NCBI RefSeq assembly: GCF_004341885.1
Contig: NZ_SLVX01000007.1
Coordinates: forward strand, 1 to 64,000
Length of the DNA: 64,000 bases
Origin: Shinella granuli
Lineage (GTDB): Bacteria > Pseudomonadota > Alphaproteobacteria > Rhizobiales > Rhizobiaceae
Reading direction: 5' to 3'
Under the pieces are notes generated by a model. It ran no database searches. It was not told the DNA's origin and was given only the letters and a program-made list of their open reading frames with translations. Every line of letters begins with the position of its first letter. Position 1 is the first letter of the stretch. Shown here piece after piece: positions 35,182 to 44,487 of the stretch. The position numbers and the translations under genes were made by a program.

Positions 35182-36375
35182 TCAGGGGCGTTCGCGCACA
35201 TCCGCATGCAAGGCGTGGTGCGAGAGCAGCAGCACGACGATGAAAAGCACCGGCAGCAGGGCGAAGATGATGGAAAAGCCCGTATGCTCGGCGATGAAGC
35301 CGATGACGGAGGGGGCGAAGAGCGAGCCGGAATAGCCCATGACCGTCGCGACGGAGAGCGCGACCCCTTGAGCGAAGCCGGGCAGGTTGCCGGCGGCGGA
35401 AAAGGCGATCGGCACCATGTTGGAAATGCCGATGCCGCAGATGGCGAAACCGAGGACCGCTACATAGGCATTCGGCGCCATGCCCGAGATCACCATGCCG
35501 ATCATCGCCATGACGGTGCAGAACCGCAGCGTCCTCACCGCGCCGAAGCGGTCGCGCACATGGTCGCCGGCAAAGCGCATGGTGGCCATGGTGAGCGAGA
35601 AGGCGCCGAAGGCGAAGCCGGAAACCGCCAGCGAGGCGCCGAGTTCGTCGCGCATGTAGAGCGCGCCCCAGTCGAGGATCGCGCCTTCCGGCACCATGGA
35701 GAACAGCGCCATGAGGCCGATCAGCCAGGGCAGCAGCGTCGTCGGCAGGCGCACCTTCTGGCGCTTCTCGCTGGGGTGCGGCGCATCGTGCAGCACGAAG
35801 GGCCAGGCAAGGCCGAGCGCGACGGCGCCGAGCCCGGTGAGCAGCACCGCATGGCCCATCACGCCAAGGGCTTCGATGAGGAAACCGCCGGTCGTGGCGC
35901 CGAGGAAGGCGCCGAGGCTCCAGAAGGCATGGCAGGACGACATGATCGCGCGCCGCATGGATTTTTCGACCTCGACGGCATTGCCGTTCATGGCGACGTC
36001 CATCGCGCCCATCAGGCCGCCGAAGAGGAAGATGGCGAAGGCGCCCAGCGGAACGGTCGGGGCGAGGGAGAGCAGGATCAGGGTGGACAGGAAGAGGATC
36101 GCGGCGCCCTTGACCGTGCGCGTCGTGCCGTAATGGGCGATCAGGATGCCGGCGATCGGCATCAGCACGAGCGAGCCGATGCCGAAGCACATGATCATCA
36201 GGCCGAGCCCGGATTCGGAGAGCGACAGGCGGCTGGCGAATTCCGGGATCTTCGGTGCCCAGGCGCCGGCGAAGGTGCCGTTCAGCAGGAAGAGGCCGGA
36301 GACGGCAAGCCGCGTCGGTGGAAAGGCGGTTTTCGCGAAAGTGGTGCCTTTGATGGCATTTTCGGGCGTCGTCAT
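35182..36375 (-). CDS. Major facilitator superfamily transporter
   Basis: A 397-residue, 12-segment MFS protein. The N-terminus [20 protein letters not shown] and loop [13 protein letters not shown], together with [20 protein letters not shown], resemble the YbjJ/fucose-permease-like branch. Substrate unknown. It lies 33 bases downstream of the deoR-type gene in the same direction, so the two are probably one operon and the transporter is probably controlled by that regulator. Confidence 0.83.
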   Translation of the reverse strand: MTTPENAIKGTTFAKTAFPPTRLAVSGLFLLNGTFAGAWAPKIPEFASRLSLSESGLGLMIMCFGIGSLVLMPIAGILIAHYGTTRTVKGAAILFLSTLILLSLAPTVPLGAFAIFLFGGLMGAMDVAMNGNAVEVEKSMRRAIMSSCHAFWSLGAFLGATTGGFLIEALGVMGHAVLLTGLGAVALGLAWPFVLHDAPHPSEKRQKVRLPTTLLPWLIGLMALFSMVPEGAILDWGALYMRDELGASLAVSGFAFGAFSLTMATMRFAGDHVRDRFGAVRTLRFCTVMAMIGMVISGMAPNAYVAVLGFAICGIGISNMVPIAFSAAGNLPGFAQGVALSVATVMGYSGSLFAPSVIGFIAEHTGFSIIFALLPVLFIVVLLLSHHALHADVRERP

Positions 36376-36408
36376 GGGAGGTCCGTTTCGGGATGCTGGG
36401 AGGGGCGC

Positions 36409-37182
36409 CTATCCGGCCCGCAGGATGTCGATGCCGGTGGCTGCGAGCAGGGCGGCTTCGCTCTCGCCCGCATCCGCCTCGATCACGGCGCTGGCCACGC
36501 GCGGCAAGGGGATGACAGAATAGGGGGCTGCGGTGAAAAGCTTGTCGTTGGTGACGATGACGATCACCGTCCGGCTGCGCGAGGCGACGAAGCGCTTGAA
36601 TTCCGCCTCCTCGAACGTGTCGGCGGTGACGCCGGCCTCCGGATCGATGCCGCAGACGCCGAGCACCAGGATGTCCGGCCGCAAAGCCTCGGCGTCGCGC
36701 ATCGCCTTGGCGCCGATCGCCGCGCCCGAGCGGGCATCGATCAGTCCGCCGAGCTGGATCGTCGCGATGTCGCGTTCGAGAAGCGCCGCGGCAATGGCCG
36801 GCCCGTTGGTGGCGACGGTAAGGCCGGCGCCTGTCGGCAAGGCGCGGGCGAGCGCGACATTGGTGCTGCCGGCATCGAGGAAGACGGTGGCGCCGGCGGG
36901 GATGAGCCCGGCGGCCGCGCGGGCGAGCGCCGCCTTGCGTTCGCCGGCAATCGCCATGCGCTCGTTCATCGTGGTGGAGGCGTGCGTCATGCGGAGAGCC
37001 CCGCCATAGACCCGGCGGCAGAGGCCGGAGGCCGCCATTTCACGCAGGTCCCGCCGGATCGTGTCTTCCGATACGCCGAGTTCCTGCGCCAGCTCCGCCG
37101 CGATCACCCGCCCCGAAAGGTCGAGCCGCGCGCGGATCAGGTCTTGCCGTTCGCCAAGCAGAAGAAGGTCCTGTCCCGACAT
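36409..37182 (-). CDS. DeoR family transcriptional regulator
   Basis: A 257-residue regulator. The N-terminal HTH ([25 protein letters not shown], then RRVYGGAL) is the DeoR signature, and the C-terminal sugar-phosphate-binding domain shows [15 protein letters not shown] and [25 protein letters not shown]. DeoR proteins usually respond to a phosphorylated sugar. I use ATG 37182; a TTG four codons upstream (37194) is also open. A perfect 14-base palindrome lies just before the start. Confidence 0.87.
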   Translation of the reverse strand: MSGQDLLLLGERQDLIRARLDLSGRVIAAELAQELGVSEDTIRRDLREMAASGLCRRVYGGALRMTHASTTMNERMAIAGERKAALARAAAGLIPAGATVFLDAGSTNVALARALPTGAGLTVATNGPAIAAALLERDIATIQLGGLIDARSGAAIGAKAMRDAEALRPDILVLGVCGIDPEAGVTADTFEEAEFKRFVASRSRTVIVIVTNDKLFTAAPYSVIPLPRVASAVIEADAGESEAALLAATGIDILRAG

Positions 37183-37192
37183 TGCCGAATCC

Positions 37193-37206
37193 AATCATGC
37201 ATGATT
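37193..37206. promoter_or_regulatory. Candidate DeoR autoregulatory operator
   Basis: AATCATGCATGATT, a perfect 14-base palindrome starting 11 bases upstream of the deoR-type ATG, followed by a second small repeat ATTGC-GTA-GCAAT (about 37203-37215). Position fits self-repression; binding is inferred. Confidence 0.45.
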
Positions 37207-37310
37207 GCGTAGCAATGCGCATGAATCGGCAGAAACGTCAATGAACGGGGATGATCACGTTTGATTGCCGGACGAAACGGTAAGGTTTTTTAGCACGACG
37301 CCGATGAAGA

Positions 37311-37331
37311 GGCCCGGGTTGAACCCAGGCC
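37311..37331 (-). terminator. Probable terminator of rpoH2
   Basis: GGCCCGGGTT/GAACCCAGGCC hairpin about 29 bases past the rpoH2 stop on the minus strand; one mismatch, and only a weak T-run follows. Confidence 0.5.
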
Positions 37332-37359
37332 CCTGCGGGCTGCTTCACCGTCAGGCGTA

Positions 37360-38220
37360 TCAGGCGTAGGCGAAATCCGTGGTCTTGCTGACCAGCACGG
37401 CGCGCAGTTTTTCCAGCGCCCGGTTCTCGATCTGGCGCACGCGCTCCTTGGAAATGCCGAGCACGGCGCCGAGTTCCTCGAGCGTCGCGCCGTTCTCCGC
37501 CAGCCGCCGGGCGCGAATGATCTTCATCTCGCGCTCATTGAGCTGGCCGAGCGCGGCATGCAGCCAGTGATGGCGGCGTTCACCGTCGATGCTGCCTTCC
37601 GCCTGCTCGTCGGGAAGGGGGGCATCGCTGGTCAGGAAGTCGAGCCGGTTCGAGCCCTCCCCCTCGGCGGAGGAGATCGGCGCCTGGAGCGAGACGTCGG
37701 AGGAGGAAAGGCGGGCATCCATGGTGCGCACGTCGGCGGTGCTGACACCGAGCGCGGCCGCGATCTCCTGGTGCATCGCCTCGGCGGTGAGGTATGTGTC
37801 GCCGCGGGCGAGGCGCGCGCGCAGGCGCCGCAGGTTGAAGAAGAGCGCCTTCTGCGCCGAACTGGTGCCGCCGCGCACGATCGACCAGTTGCGCAGCACA
37901 TAGTCCTGGATCGAGGCGCGGATCCACCAGCTGGCATAGGTGGAAAAGCGCACCTGCCGTTCCGGCTCGAAGCGGGCGGCGGCTTCCAGGAGCCCGATAT
38001 AGCCTTCCTGTACGAGATCGCCGAGGGGCAGGCCGAAGTTCCTGAACTTCCCGGCCATCGAGACCACCAGGCGCATATGGGCCATGGCGATGCGGTTGCG
38101 GGCTTCCTGATCCTTGTTGTTCTTCCAGGCCTGGGCCAGCGCCTGTTCCTCGTCCCGTTCGAGATAGGGCGCGGACATTGCGAGCTTGATCATGCGGCGG
38201 TCTGCGGTCGTCGTAGCCAT
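37360..38220 (-). CDS. rpoH2: RNA polymerase heat-shock sigma factor RpoH2
   Basis: A 286-residue sigma-32-type factor. Region 2 has AHMRLVVSMAGKFRNFGLPLGDLVQEGYIGL and FSTYASWWIRASIQDYVLRNWSIVR. The RpoH box region reads QKALFFNLRRLRARLARG, and the C-terminal HTH is LEELGAVLGISKERVRQIENRALEKL. The N-terminus (MATTTADRRMIKLAMSAPYL) and NWSIVRGGTSSAQKAL favour the rhizobial RpoH2 paralogue over RpoH1. The start ATG 38220 follows GGAGAG. A good EcfG promoter lies about 180 bases upstream, matching the known RpoE2 control of rpoH2 in Sinorhizobium. Confidence 0.93.
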   Translation of the reverse strand: MATTTADRRMIKLAMSAPYLERDEEQALAQAWKNNKDQEARNRIAMAHMRLVVSMAGKFRNFGLPLGDLVQEGYIGLLEAAARFEPERQVRFSTYASWWIRASIQDYVLRNWSIVRGGTSSAQKALFFNLRRLRARLARGDTYLTAEAMHQEIAAALGVSTADVRTMDARLSSSDVSLQAPISSAEGEGSNRLDFLTSDAPLPDEQAEGSIDGERRHHWLHAALGQLNEREMKIIRARRLAENGATLEELGAVLGISKERVRQIENRALEKLRAVLVSKTTDFAYA

Positions 38221-38400
38221 GGGGGTCTCTCCACGTTAACCGAACCGGCGCAAGCAGGCCCATTCCTGCTCCTGGCCTTGCGCCCTGCTTGACGATGACG
38301 TTTCGGAAAGACCAACGGATCACTCGAAAACGGTTTCCGAGAAAATAAAGTGGGCAAGCCACACCGCCGGGCGCCCTAAGCCGGTCGTCCTCGCGTGAGC

Positions 38401-38425
38401 AACGGCCGACGACCGGAAAAGTTCC
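38401..38425 (-). promoter_or_regulatory. EcfG (RpoE2-type) promoter of rpoH2
   Basis: On the minus strand GGAAC (38425-38421), exactly 16 bases, then CGTT (38404-38401). A perfect match to the general-stress sigma consensus, upstream of rpoH2 in the right direction. The -35 element starts directly after the T-tract of the carD terminator. Confidence 0.75.
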
Positions 38426-38427
38426 CA

Positions 38428-38455
38428 TAAAAAAACCCGGCTGTTGCCAGCCGGG
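38428..38455 (-). terminator. Terminator of carD
   Basis: On the minus strand CCCGGCTG-GCAA-CAGCCGGG is followed by TTTTTTT (38435-38429). Perfect eight-pair stem with a seven-base T-tract, 28 bases after the carD stop. Confidence 0.9.
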
Positions 38456-38482
38456 CTTTAAAATCGAGCGTGCCGCCCTAGA

Positions 38483-39052
38483 TCAGGCCGCTTCGTCCTG
38501 CGAGTCGTCCTCTTCGATGGCCTTGCCACGCTTCGGACCCTTGGCGAGGTTCGTTTCGACGAGGCGGACGGCCTCGGTTTCCGACATCTTGTTGACGGCG
38601 GCGATTTCACGGGCCATGCGGTCGAGCGCGGCTTCATAGAGCTGGCGCTCGGAATAGGACTGTTCCGGCTGGTTTTCCGCGCGGTAGAGGTCACGGACCA
38701 CTTCGGCGATCGAGATCAGGTCGCCCGAATTGATCTTGGCATCGTATTCCTGCGCGCGGCGCGACCACATGGTGCGCTTCACGCGGGCCTTGCCCTGGAC
38801 AACCTTCAGCGCGCGGTCGACGAAATCGGTCTCCGACAGTTTGCGCATGCCGATCGAAACGGCCTTGGCAACCGGCACCTTGAGACGCATCTTGTCCTTT
38901 TCGAAATCGATGACAAAAAGCTCAAGCTTCATGCCGGCGACTTCCTGCTCCTCGATGGCCACGATCTGGCCAACGCCGTGAGCGGGATAGACGATCGATT
39001 CACCGGTCTTGAAGCCCTGGCGCGTGGAAGATTTCTTCTGCTGGGTCGTCAT
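38483..39052 (-). CDS. carD: CarD family transcriptional regulator
   Basis: A 189-residue CarD/CdnL-type protein that binds RNA polymerase beta and stabilises open promoter complexes. The N-terminal Tudor-like RNAP-interaction domain includes VYPAHGVGQIVAIEEQEVAG and FVIDFEKDKMRLKVPVAKA; the C-terminal DNA-binding region includes TMWSRRAQEYDAKINSGD and the conserved W of the family. The start is ATG 39052; an in-frame TTG at 39061 sits closer to the GGGAG site. It follows fdxA in the same direction but with a 369-base gap, so it has its own promoter. Confidence 0.94.
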   Translation of the reverse strand: MTTQQKKSSTRQGFKTGESIVYPAHGVGQIVAIEEQEVAGMKLELFVIDFEKDKMRLKVPVAKAVSIGMRKLSETDFVDRALKVVQGKARVKRTMWSRRAQEYDAKINSGDLISIAEVVRDLYRAENQPEQSYSERQLYEAALDRMAREIAAVNKMSETEAVRLVETNLAKGPKRGKAIEEDDSQDEAA

Positions 39053-39061
39053 TCTGTTCAA

Positions 39062-39421
39062 ATACTCCCTGTTACGCTCCCGGCATGGCCGGGTGGGTCC
39101 GGGGACCCGGGAAAGACGGGGGGCACCGTTGCGGTGTCACCACTCTGGTCCGTCCGCCATGCGCAAAAAGGTCCCCGGCGACGCGTTCACATTTGAGCAA
39201 CCGGAGCTGCCTATGGGAGGTGAGCGGCGTCGAGGGATCGTTTGCTTTCGTGGTGGTGTTCGGGCACGCAAAATGCCGCGATGTGGATCAGTATCGGGAC
39301 CCTACCACAAAAAAGTGCCGAAATCAATAATTTGCTTCGCATGGGTCATCAAGCCTGTCCCATCGCCTTTTGACGGGAGCATGCTTTTTTCCCCAGCTTC
39401 GCTTGCCGCGCTATGCGGCGA
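39062..39421. promoter_or_regulatory. Long upstream region of carD
   Basis: No gene seen. It contains several GC hairpins close to carD (for example GGGTCC-GGG-GACCC near 39095-39110) and an AT-rich part near 39300-39340, where the minus-strand carD promoter and the end of the fdxA transcript are expected. A long leader for carD is likely. Confidence 0.4.
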
Positions 39422-39760
39422 TCAATCGCCCTGGCCCGGATTGGGAGAGAAGTACTTCTCGTACTTGCCTTCCACGCCGTCCATTTCCTTCGCTTCCGGC
39501 ATCGCATCGCGCTTGACCGTGATGTTCGGCCAGATGGCGGCGAATTCCGTGTTGACCTGCAGCCACTTGTCGAGCCCCGGCTCGGTATCCGGCTTGATCG
39601 CCTCGGCGGGACATTCCGGTTCGCAGACACCGCAGTCGATGCATTCGTCGGGGTGGATGACCAGGAAATTCTCACCCTCGTAGAAACAGTCGACGGGGCA
39701 CACTTCCACGCAGTCCGTGTACTTGCAGCGAATGCAGTTGTCGGTCACGACATACGTCAT
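39422..39760 (-). CDS. fdxA: Ferredoxin FdxA (7Fe-8S type)
   Basis: A 112-residue ferredoxin. The N-terminus [20 protein letters not shown] then CPVDCF, and the second motif [15 protein letters not shown], give the cysteine spacing of a [3Fe-4S][4Fe-4S] ferredoxin. The C-terminal extension ([16 protein letters not shown]) is typical of FdxA. The start ATG 39760 has GGAG six bases upstream; the upstream frame extension is not supported. It carries electrons in the cytoplasm; partners unknown. Confidence 0.95.
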   Translation of the reverse strand: MTYVVTDNCIRCKYTDCVEVCPVDCFYEGENFLVIHPDECIDCGVCEPECPAEAIKPDTEPGLDKWLQVNTEFAAIWPNITVKRDAMPEAKEMDGVEGKYEKYFSPNPGQGD

Positions 39761-39952
39761 GAGGAACTCCAGAATCGTCATAAGGCGGGTGCGGACGAGA
39801 CCATCCGTCACCGCAGTATCCGTCACGCGATCGGCTTGCCGGACAGGAGAGACCGCGCGCGTAAAGGGCCATCCGGAGGCTGAGGTAAAGGCTTTGCGGG
39901 CGGTTTGCAAGCGTAATACATGCGCTGCCAGGCGCATGCGAGGTATAGAATT

Positions 39953-40372
39953 CTAATCCTCGTCGTCGCCGGGAAAACCGTGCAGGCGGTCGGTTTCGCG
40001 GCGTTCCCGCTTGGTGGGCCGGCCGGCGCCGCGTTCGCGCGTCGCCTGCTCGAAGAGCGAGCGCTCCTCGCGCGGCGGCGGGGGCGGCGTCATGTCGCTG
40101 TAGAGAAGGCGGGCCTCCTCGTAGGGCCCGCGGCGTTCGCCCGGCTGCAGCACCTTCACCACCATGTCGTGCCGGTCAAGCGAGAGCACCACGACATCGC
40201 CGGGACGCACCATGTGCGAGGGCTGGCGGATGTTCTGGCCGTTGACGCTGACATCGCCCGTTTCCACGGATTTCGCCGCCAGCGAGCGGGACTTGCGCAG
40301 CCGCGCGAAGAACAGCCACTTGTCGATGCGCTGTCGCGCCTGACCTGCCGGCTGTTCCTCGTCGCGTGCCAT
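39953..40372 (-). CDS. RNA-binding S4 domain protein (Hsp15-like)
   Basis: A 139-residue protein. The S4 domain covers about residues 14-75 (RIDKWLFFARLRKSRSLAA, GDVSVNGQNIRQPSHMVRPGD), as in Hsp15/HslR, which binds stalled 50S subunits and recycles nascent chains. The C-terminal tail is charged and proline-rich. It starts four bases after the helicase stop, so the two are clearly co-transcribed. Confidence 0.9.
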   Translation of the reverse strand: MARDEEQPAGQARQRIDKWLFFARLRKSRSLAAKSVETGDVSVNGQNIRQPSHMVRPGDVVVLSLDRHDMVVKVLQPGERRGPYEEARLLYSDMTPPPPPREERSLFEQATRERGAGRPTKRERRETDRLHGFPGDDED

Positions 40373-40376
40373 CGGC

Positions 40377-43300
40377 CTACTTCTTCATCTGCTCCTTGAG
40401 CGCTGCGAGCTTGGCGAAGGGGGAATCCGGGTCGATCGGCTTTTCCTTGCGGGGCGGCCGGGCCTCGAATTTCGCCTGCTGCGGCTTGCCGCCGCGATCG
40501 TTGCGATCGGGGCGATGCTCATTCCGATCCGGGCGATTGCCGCCCTGCGGCTTTCCGTCGCGGCCCTTGGCCTGGTCGGGCCGGCCGCGGCCGCCGTCAC
40601 GCCGCTCGCCGCGTTCGCCGGCCGGCTGGCCGCGATGGCGATCACCGCCGCGACGCTCGCCCTGTCCTTGACGCTCACCGCCGTGGCGGTGGCCCTGGCG
40701 CTGGTTGTCGTGGCGCGAGCCCGGGCGCCAGAGCAGCACGGGCTTGGCTTCGACCGGTTCGCCTTCTGCAGCGGCTTCTGCCGGTGCCGGATCTTCGACG
40801 GTCTCGGCGGCCGGGGCTTCGACGGGGGCAACCGATGCCTCGACGGCGGCAGCCGGGGCTTCGCCTTCGCCCTCCGCTGCATCGGCGTCGTGTTCGTCGG
40901 ACGCTTCCGTATTTGCTTCGGCCGGCGCTGCGGCGGCGGCATCGGCCGGAGCCGGGGCCTGCGCGGCGAGATGGGCGGCGACTTCCTCGGCCTTCACGCT
41001 GTCGGCGCGGTAGCCGAGGCCCTTGAGGATCTCTTCCATGTCGTCCGGCGTCGCGCCGAGGATGGAGAGCATGGCGGTCGTCGCCATGAAGCGGCGGCCG
41101 TCATAGGCGCCCTCGGGGCGCGGCGTGCCCGGCTTCCACTGCAGTAGCGGGCGGATGAGGTCGGCAAGGCGCTCCAGGATGTCGATGCGCACGGCCCGCT
41201 TGCCGAGGAAGCGGAAGCCGGCGAGCTTGTAGAAGGCGCGCTCGAAGCTCGGATCGGTGACGACGGAGGTGCGGCCGGCGGCGAGCACCGGGATGAGGTC
41301 GCCGTAGCCCGGCTTGTCGAGGCCGTCGTTCTTCAGCGCCCAGAGCAGGGTGATGAGTTCGGCCGGGGCCGGTTTCAGGAGCGCGGGCATGAAGATGTGG
41401 TAGGCGCCGAAGCGGATGCCGTGCTTGCGGATCGAGGCGCGGGCTTCCTGGTCGAGCGACTTCACGTCCTCCGCCACGTCGCGGCGGAAGAGCACGCCGA
41501 GGTTTTCGACGAGCTGGAAGGCGAGGCCCTTGGCGAGGCCCTGCAGGTCTTCGGCGCGCGAAAGGTCGTCGAGCGGCTTCAGCACGGTCGCGATGTGATG
41601 GTTCACGAAACGCTCGATGCGGGCAGCGACGTGGTCGCGCGCATTGCCGGTCAGCTGCTCGTCGGAGAGCAGGATGACGCGCGGGCGCATGACGTGGTCG
41701 CTTGCCGCCAGGCGCGCGACGGGATCGCCGAGCCAGCGCACGGTGCCGTCGGAGCCGAGCGCGAGATCGCTGTTGCCGGCGGCGTGCAGGCGTGCGGCGC
41801 GGGCTTCGAACTCCAGCGCGAGCGCCTTCTGCGCAGCCGCCTGCACGGCCTTCGCATCGGGACCTTCCGTTCCGGAGGCCAGCGTAAACCGGAAACCGGC
41901 CAACTGCCCGACATGATGTCCCTCTACGAAGACATCGCCATTCACACTGATTTCAGCTTCCAGCATCGCATTCTCTCTCAGGCGCTTCATGAGCACAGAT
42001 GTCCTGCGATCAACAAAGCGTTTCGTCAACCGTTCATGTAGCGCATCGGACAATCGGTCTTCGATTTCCCGCGTCTTTTCCTGCCAGTGTGTCGGATCGG
42101 CAAGCCATCCGGGCCGATTCGACACATAGGTCCATGTCCTTATCTGTGCGATTCGCGCCGAAAGCGTGTCGATCTCGCCATCGGTTCTATCGGCGCGGCG
42201 CACCTGGTCGGCCATGAAGTCTTCGTTAACCGTGCCGCGTTTTATGAGGTCCGCATAGAGCGTCGAGATGAGGTCGGCGTGCTGGGCGGGGGTGATGCGG
42301 CGGTAGTCGGGAAGCGCGCAGGCCTCCCAGAGCTTTTCGACGCGTTCCGGCGTCGTCGCGAGATCGCGGACGTCGGGGTAGCGTGACAGGTGCTCCAGCG
42401 CCTGCTGGTCGACGGCCGGCAGCGCCCGCGTCAGCCCACCTATCGGCGGCGGCGCATCGAGCGACTTGCGCAGGTTTGCAAGAGACGAATAGTCGAAGCG
42501 GGGCGTGCGCCATTGCAGGACGCGCACCGGGTCGAACTGGTGCGTCTCGATGCGCTTGACCAGCTCGTCGTCGAAGGGATCGACGCGGCCCGTCACGCCG
42601 AAGGTGCCGTCGCGCAGGTGCCGGCCGGCGCGGCCGGCGATCTGGGCGAGCTCGGCGGGATTGAGGTTGCGGAACTGGTAGCCGTCGAACTTGCGGTCCT
42701 GGGCGAAGGCGACATGGTCGACGTCGAGGTTGAGGCCCATGCCGATCGCATCGGTGGCGACCAGATATTCGACGTCGCCCTCCTGATAGAGGGCGACCTG
42801 CGCATTGCGGGTGCGGGGGCTAAGTGCGCCGAGCACCACCGCCGCCCCGCCCCGCTGGCGGCGGATCAGTTCGGCGATCGCGTAGACCTCGTCGGCCGAG
42901 AAGGCGACGATAGCCGTGCGTTGGGGCAGGCGGGTGATCTTCTTGGAGCCGGAATAGAAGAGCTGGGAAAGCCGCGGGCGCTCGACGACGTTGAGGCCCG
43001 GCAGCAACTGTTCGAGGATCGGCTTCATGGTGGCGGCGCCAAGCAGCAGCGTCTCGTCGCGGCCGCGCAGATGCAGCACCCGGTCGGTGAAAATGTGGCC
43101 GCGTTCGAGATCGCCGGCAAGCTGCACCTCGTCGATCGCGACGAAGGAGGCGCGCGTCTCGCGCGGCATCGCCTCCACCGTGCAGACCGAATAGCGCGCC
43201 ATGTGCGGCGTGATCTTCTCCTCGCCGGTGACGAGCGCCACATTGTGCTGGCCGACCCTGTCGACGAGGCGCGTATAGACCTCGCGCGCCAAGAGGCGCA

Positions 43301-43430
43301 GAGGCAGGCCGATGATGCCCGTCTCATGTGCCACCATGCGTTCGATTGCGTAGTGGGTCTTGCCCGTATTGGTCGGGCCGAGCACCGCGGTGACCCCGCG
43401 GCCGCTCAAGATCATGGGTGCTTGCGACAA
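40377..43430 (-). CDS. SUV3-like DEAD/DEAH-box RNA helicase
   Basis: A protein of about 1017 residues. Walker A is GPTNTGKTH (residues 18-26), motif II DEVQ in VAIDEVQLAGD, motif III GAAT, and the C-terminal helicase motifs GMGLNLDVDHVAF and QIAGRAGRH. The arrangement (DEVQ box, QxxGRxGR) is that of the mitochondrial SUV3 RNA helicases and their alphaproteobacterial relatives. After about residue 830 the protein becomes Ala/Glu-rich, then strongly basic with RG/RNDR repeats, a likely RNA-binding tail. TTG 43430 or ATG 43415 could be the start. It is the first gene of a helicase-S4 unit. Confidence 0.9.
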   Translation of the reverse strand: MSQAPMILSGRGVTAVLGPTNTGKTHYAIERMVAHETGIIGLPLRLLAREVYTRLVDRVGQHNVALVTGEEKITPHMARYSVCTVEAMPRETRASFVAIDEVQLAGDLERGHIFTDRVLHLRGRDETLLLGAATMKPILEQLLPGLNVVERPRLSQLFYSGSKKITRLPQRTAIVAFSADEVYAIAELIRRQRGGAAVVLGALSPRTRNAQVALYQEGDVEYLVATDAIGMGLNLDVDHVAFAQDRKFDGYQFRNLNPAELAQIAGRAGRHLRDGTFGVTGRVDPFDDELVKRIETHQFDPVRVLQWRTPRFDYSSLANLRKSLDAPPPIGGLTRALPAVDQQALEHLSRYPDVRDLATTPERVEKLWEACALPDYRRITPAQHADLISTLYADLIKRGTVNEDFMADQVRRADRTDGEIDTLSARIAQIRTWTYVSNRPGWLADPTHWQEKTREIEDRLSDALHERLTKRFVDRRTSVLMKRLRENAMLEAEISVNGDVFVEGHHVGQLAGFRFTLASGTEGPDAKAVQAAAQKALALEFEARAARLHAAGNSDLALGSDGTVRWLGDPVARLAASDHVMRPRVILLSDEQLTGNARDHVAARIERFVNHHIATVLKPLDDLSRAEDLQGLAKGLAFQLVENLGVLFRRDVAEDVKSLDQEARASIRKHGIRFGAYHIFMPALLKPAPAELITLLWALKNDGLDKPGYGDLIPVLAAGRTSVVTDPSFERAFYKLAGFRFLGKRAVRIDILERLADLIRPLLQWKPGTPRPEGAYDGRRFMATTAMLSILGATPDDMEEILKGLGYRADSVKAEEVAAHLAAQAPAPADAAAAAPAEANTEASDEHDADAAEGEGEAPAAAVEASVAPVEAPAAETVEDPAPAEAAAEGEPVEAKPVLLWRPGSRHDNQRQGHRHGGERQGQGERRGGDRHRGQPAGERGERRDGGRGRPDQAKGRDGKPQGGNRPDRNEHRPDRNDRGGKPQQAKFEARPPRKEKPIDPDSPFAKLAALKEQMKK

Positions 43431-43811
43431 GTCACGCCCCGGCAGGTTTCAACTCTCGCCGGACGCATCCGGCAGGCAACAGATGCCCATCGAGGCGGAC
43501 AATGGCAAGGGGCAAGGCGAAAAGCGCCGCTTTTCTCCAGCATTGAACGGTGCCTGGAACAGTCTGCGAACAAATCGGAGACGAATCGCTGACATGGGAT
43601 GATTCAGGGTTTGTTCACCACAATGGATTGGTGGGGTTGGCTGCGGCGCCACAAAATACCGAATCGCATCAAGGATTAAGCGCGATGCGGCTGCGCCCTG
43701 ATGGGCCGACCGGCGCGAAGCGAAGTCGCGAGCGGCCATGATTCCATCTTCCCGTGTCGGACCGTGACCGCTTCGTTCGTCCTTGAGGGGTGACAAGCGG
43801 AGACAAGCCAG
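43431..43811. promoter_or_regulatory. Divergent region between the helicase and a GST gene
   Basis: No convincing gene: the minus-strand frame at 43449-43823 has a composition unlike its neighbours and no ribosome site. It should hold the helicase promoter and the GST promoter. No operator is recognised. Confidence 0.35.
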
Positions 43812-44450
43812 ATGAAGATCCATTTCAGCCGTAATCCCAACCCTCGCCTGACGGTCGCTGCGGCCCGATTCTTGGACGCTGACGTCGAATTCGAGTTCGC
43901 CGCTCCCCGCGCTCCGGGCCAGGCGGAGCGTTACATTTCACTCAATCCGAACCTGCTGTTGCCAATTCTGGAGCTGCCCGGCCGGACGTTGTGGGAGAGC
44001 GATGCCATCGTCTGCTGGCTCTCGCGCAGCGCCGGTTCGAACTTCTGGCGGACGGACGACGAGGAACCGGACATGATCCGCTGGATCAGCTGGGCGAAGG
44101 AAAACTTCGTCAAGGCATGCGACATCGTGCATTGGGAGCGCGGCACGAAACAGCGTTACGGCTTCGGGCCCTGCGACGAGCGGATGGTTGAAGAGGGACT
44201 GCAGCAGTTTCACAAGGCCGCCGCCATGCTGGAGAGCGAACTGGCAAACCGCGCATGGCTCGTCGGCGATGCGGTTTCCTTTGCGGATTTCCGCATGGCG
44301 ACGTTTCTGCCGTTCAACGACGCCGCCCGGCTGCCGCTCGCCGAATATCCCGCGATAGAACGCTGGAACGAGCGGCTCGAAAAGATGGATGCGTGGCGCG
44401 ATCCCTTTCAGGGCCTGAACGCACCCGATTTGCCGCCGCTGCCCGGTTAG
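43812..44450 (+). CDS. Glutathione S-transferase family protein
   Basis: A 212-residue GST. The N-terminal domain shows KIHFSRNPNPRLTVAAARFL, NPNLLLPILELPGRTLWESDAIVCWLS (cis-Pro and E-S glutathione contacts), and the helical domain ends with LVGDAVSFADFRMATFLPF (N-cap and hydrophobic staple). The sequence is unlike the GST at 30126-30773, so it belongs to a different class. ATG 43812. It is convergent with thpR. Confidence 0.85.
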   Translation: MKIHFSRNPNPRLTVAAARFLDADVEFEFAAPRAPGQAERYISLNPNLLLPILELPGRTLWESDAIVCWLSRSAGSNFWRTDDEEPDMIRWISWAKENFVKACDIVHWERGTKQRYGFGPCDERMVEEGLQQFHKAAAMLESELANRAWLVGDAVSFADFRMATFLPFNDAARLPLAEYPAIERWNERLEKMDAWRDPFQGLNAPDLPPLPG

Positions 44451-44487
44451 GGCGGTCCTCTCCTGGAGATGTGCGCCGTATCGCCGG

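Noticed and set aside
43449-43823. A 124-codon minus-strand frame between helicase and GST
   Set aside because: It starts antisense inside the GST gene, has no ribosome site or recognisable motif, and covers the expected divergent promoters.
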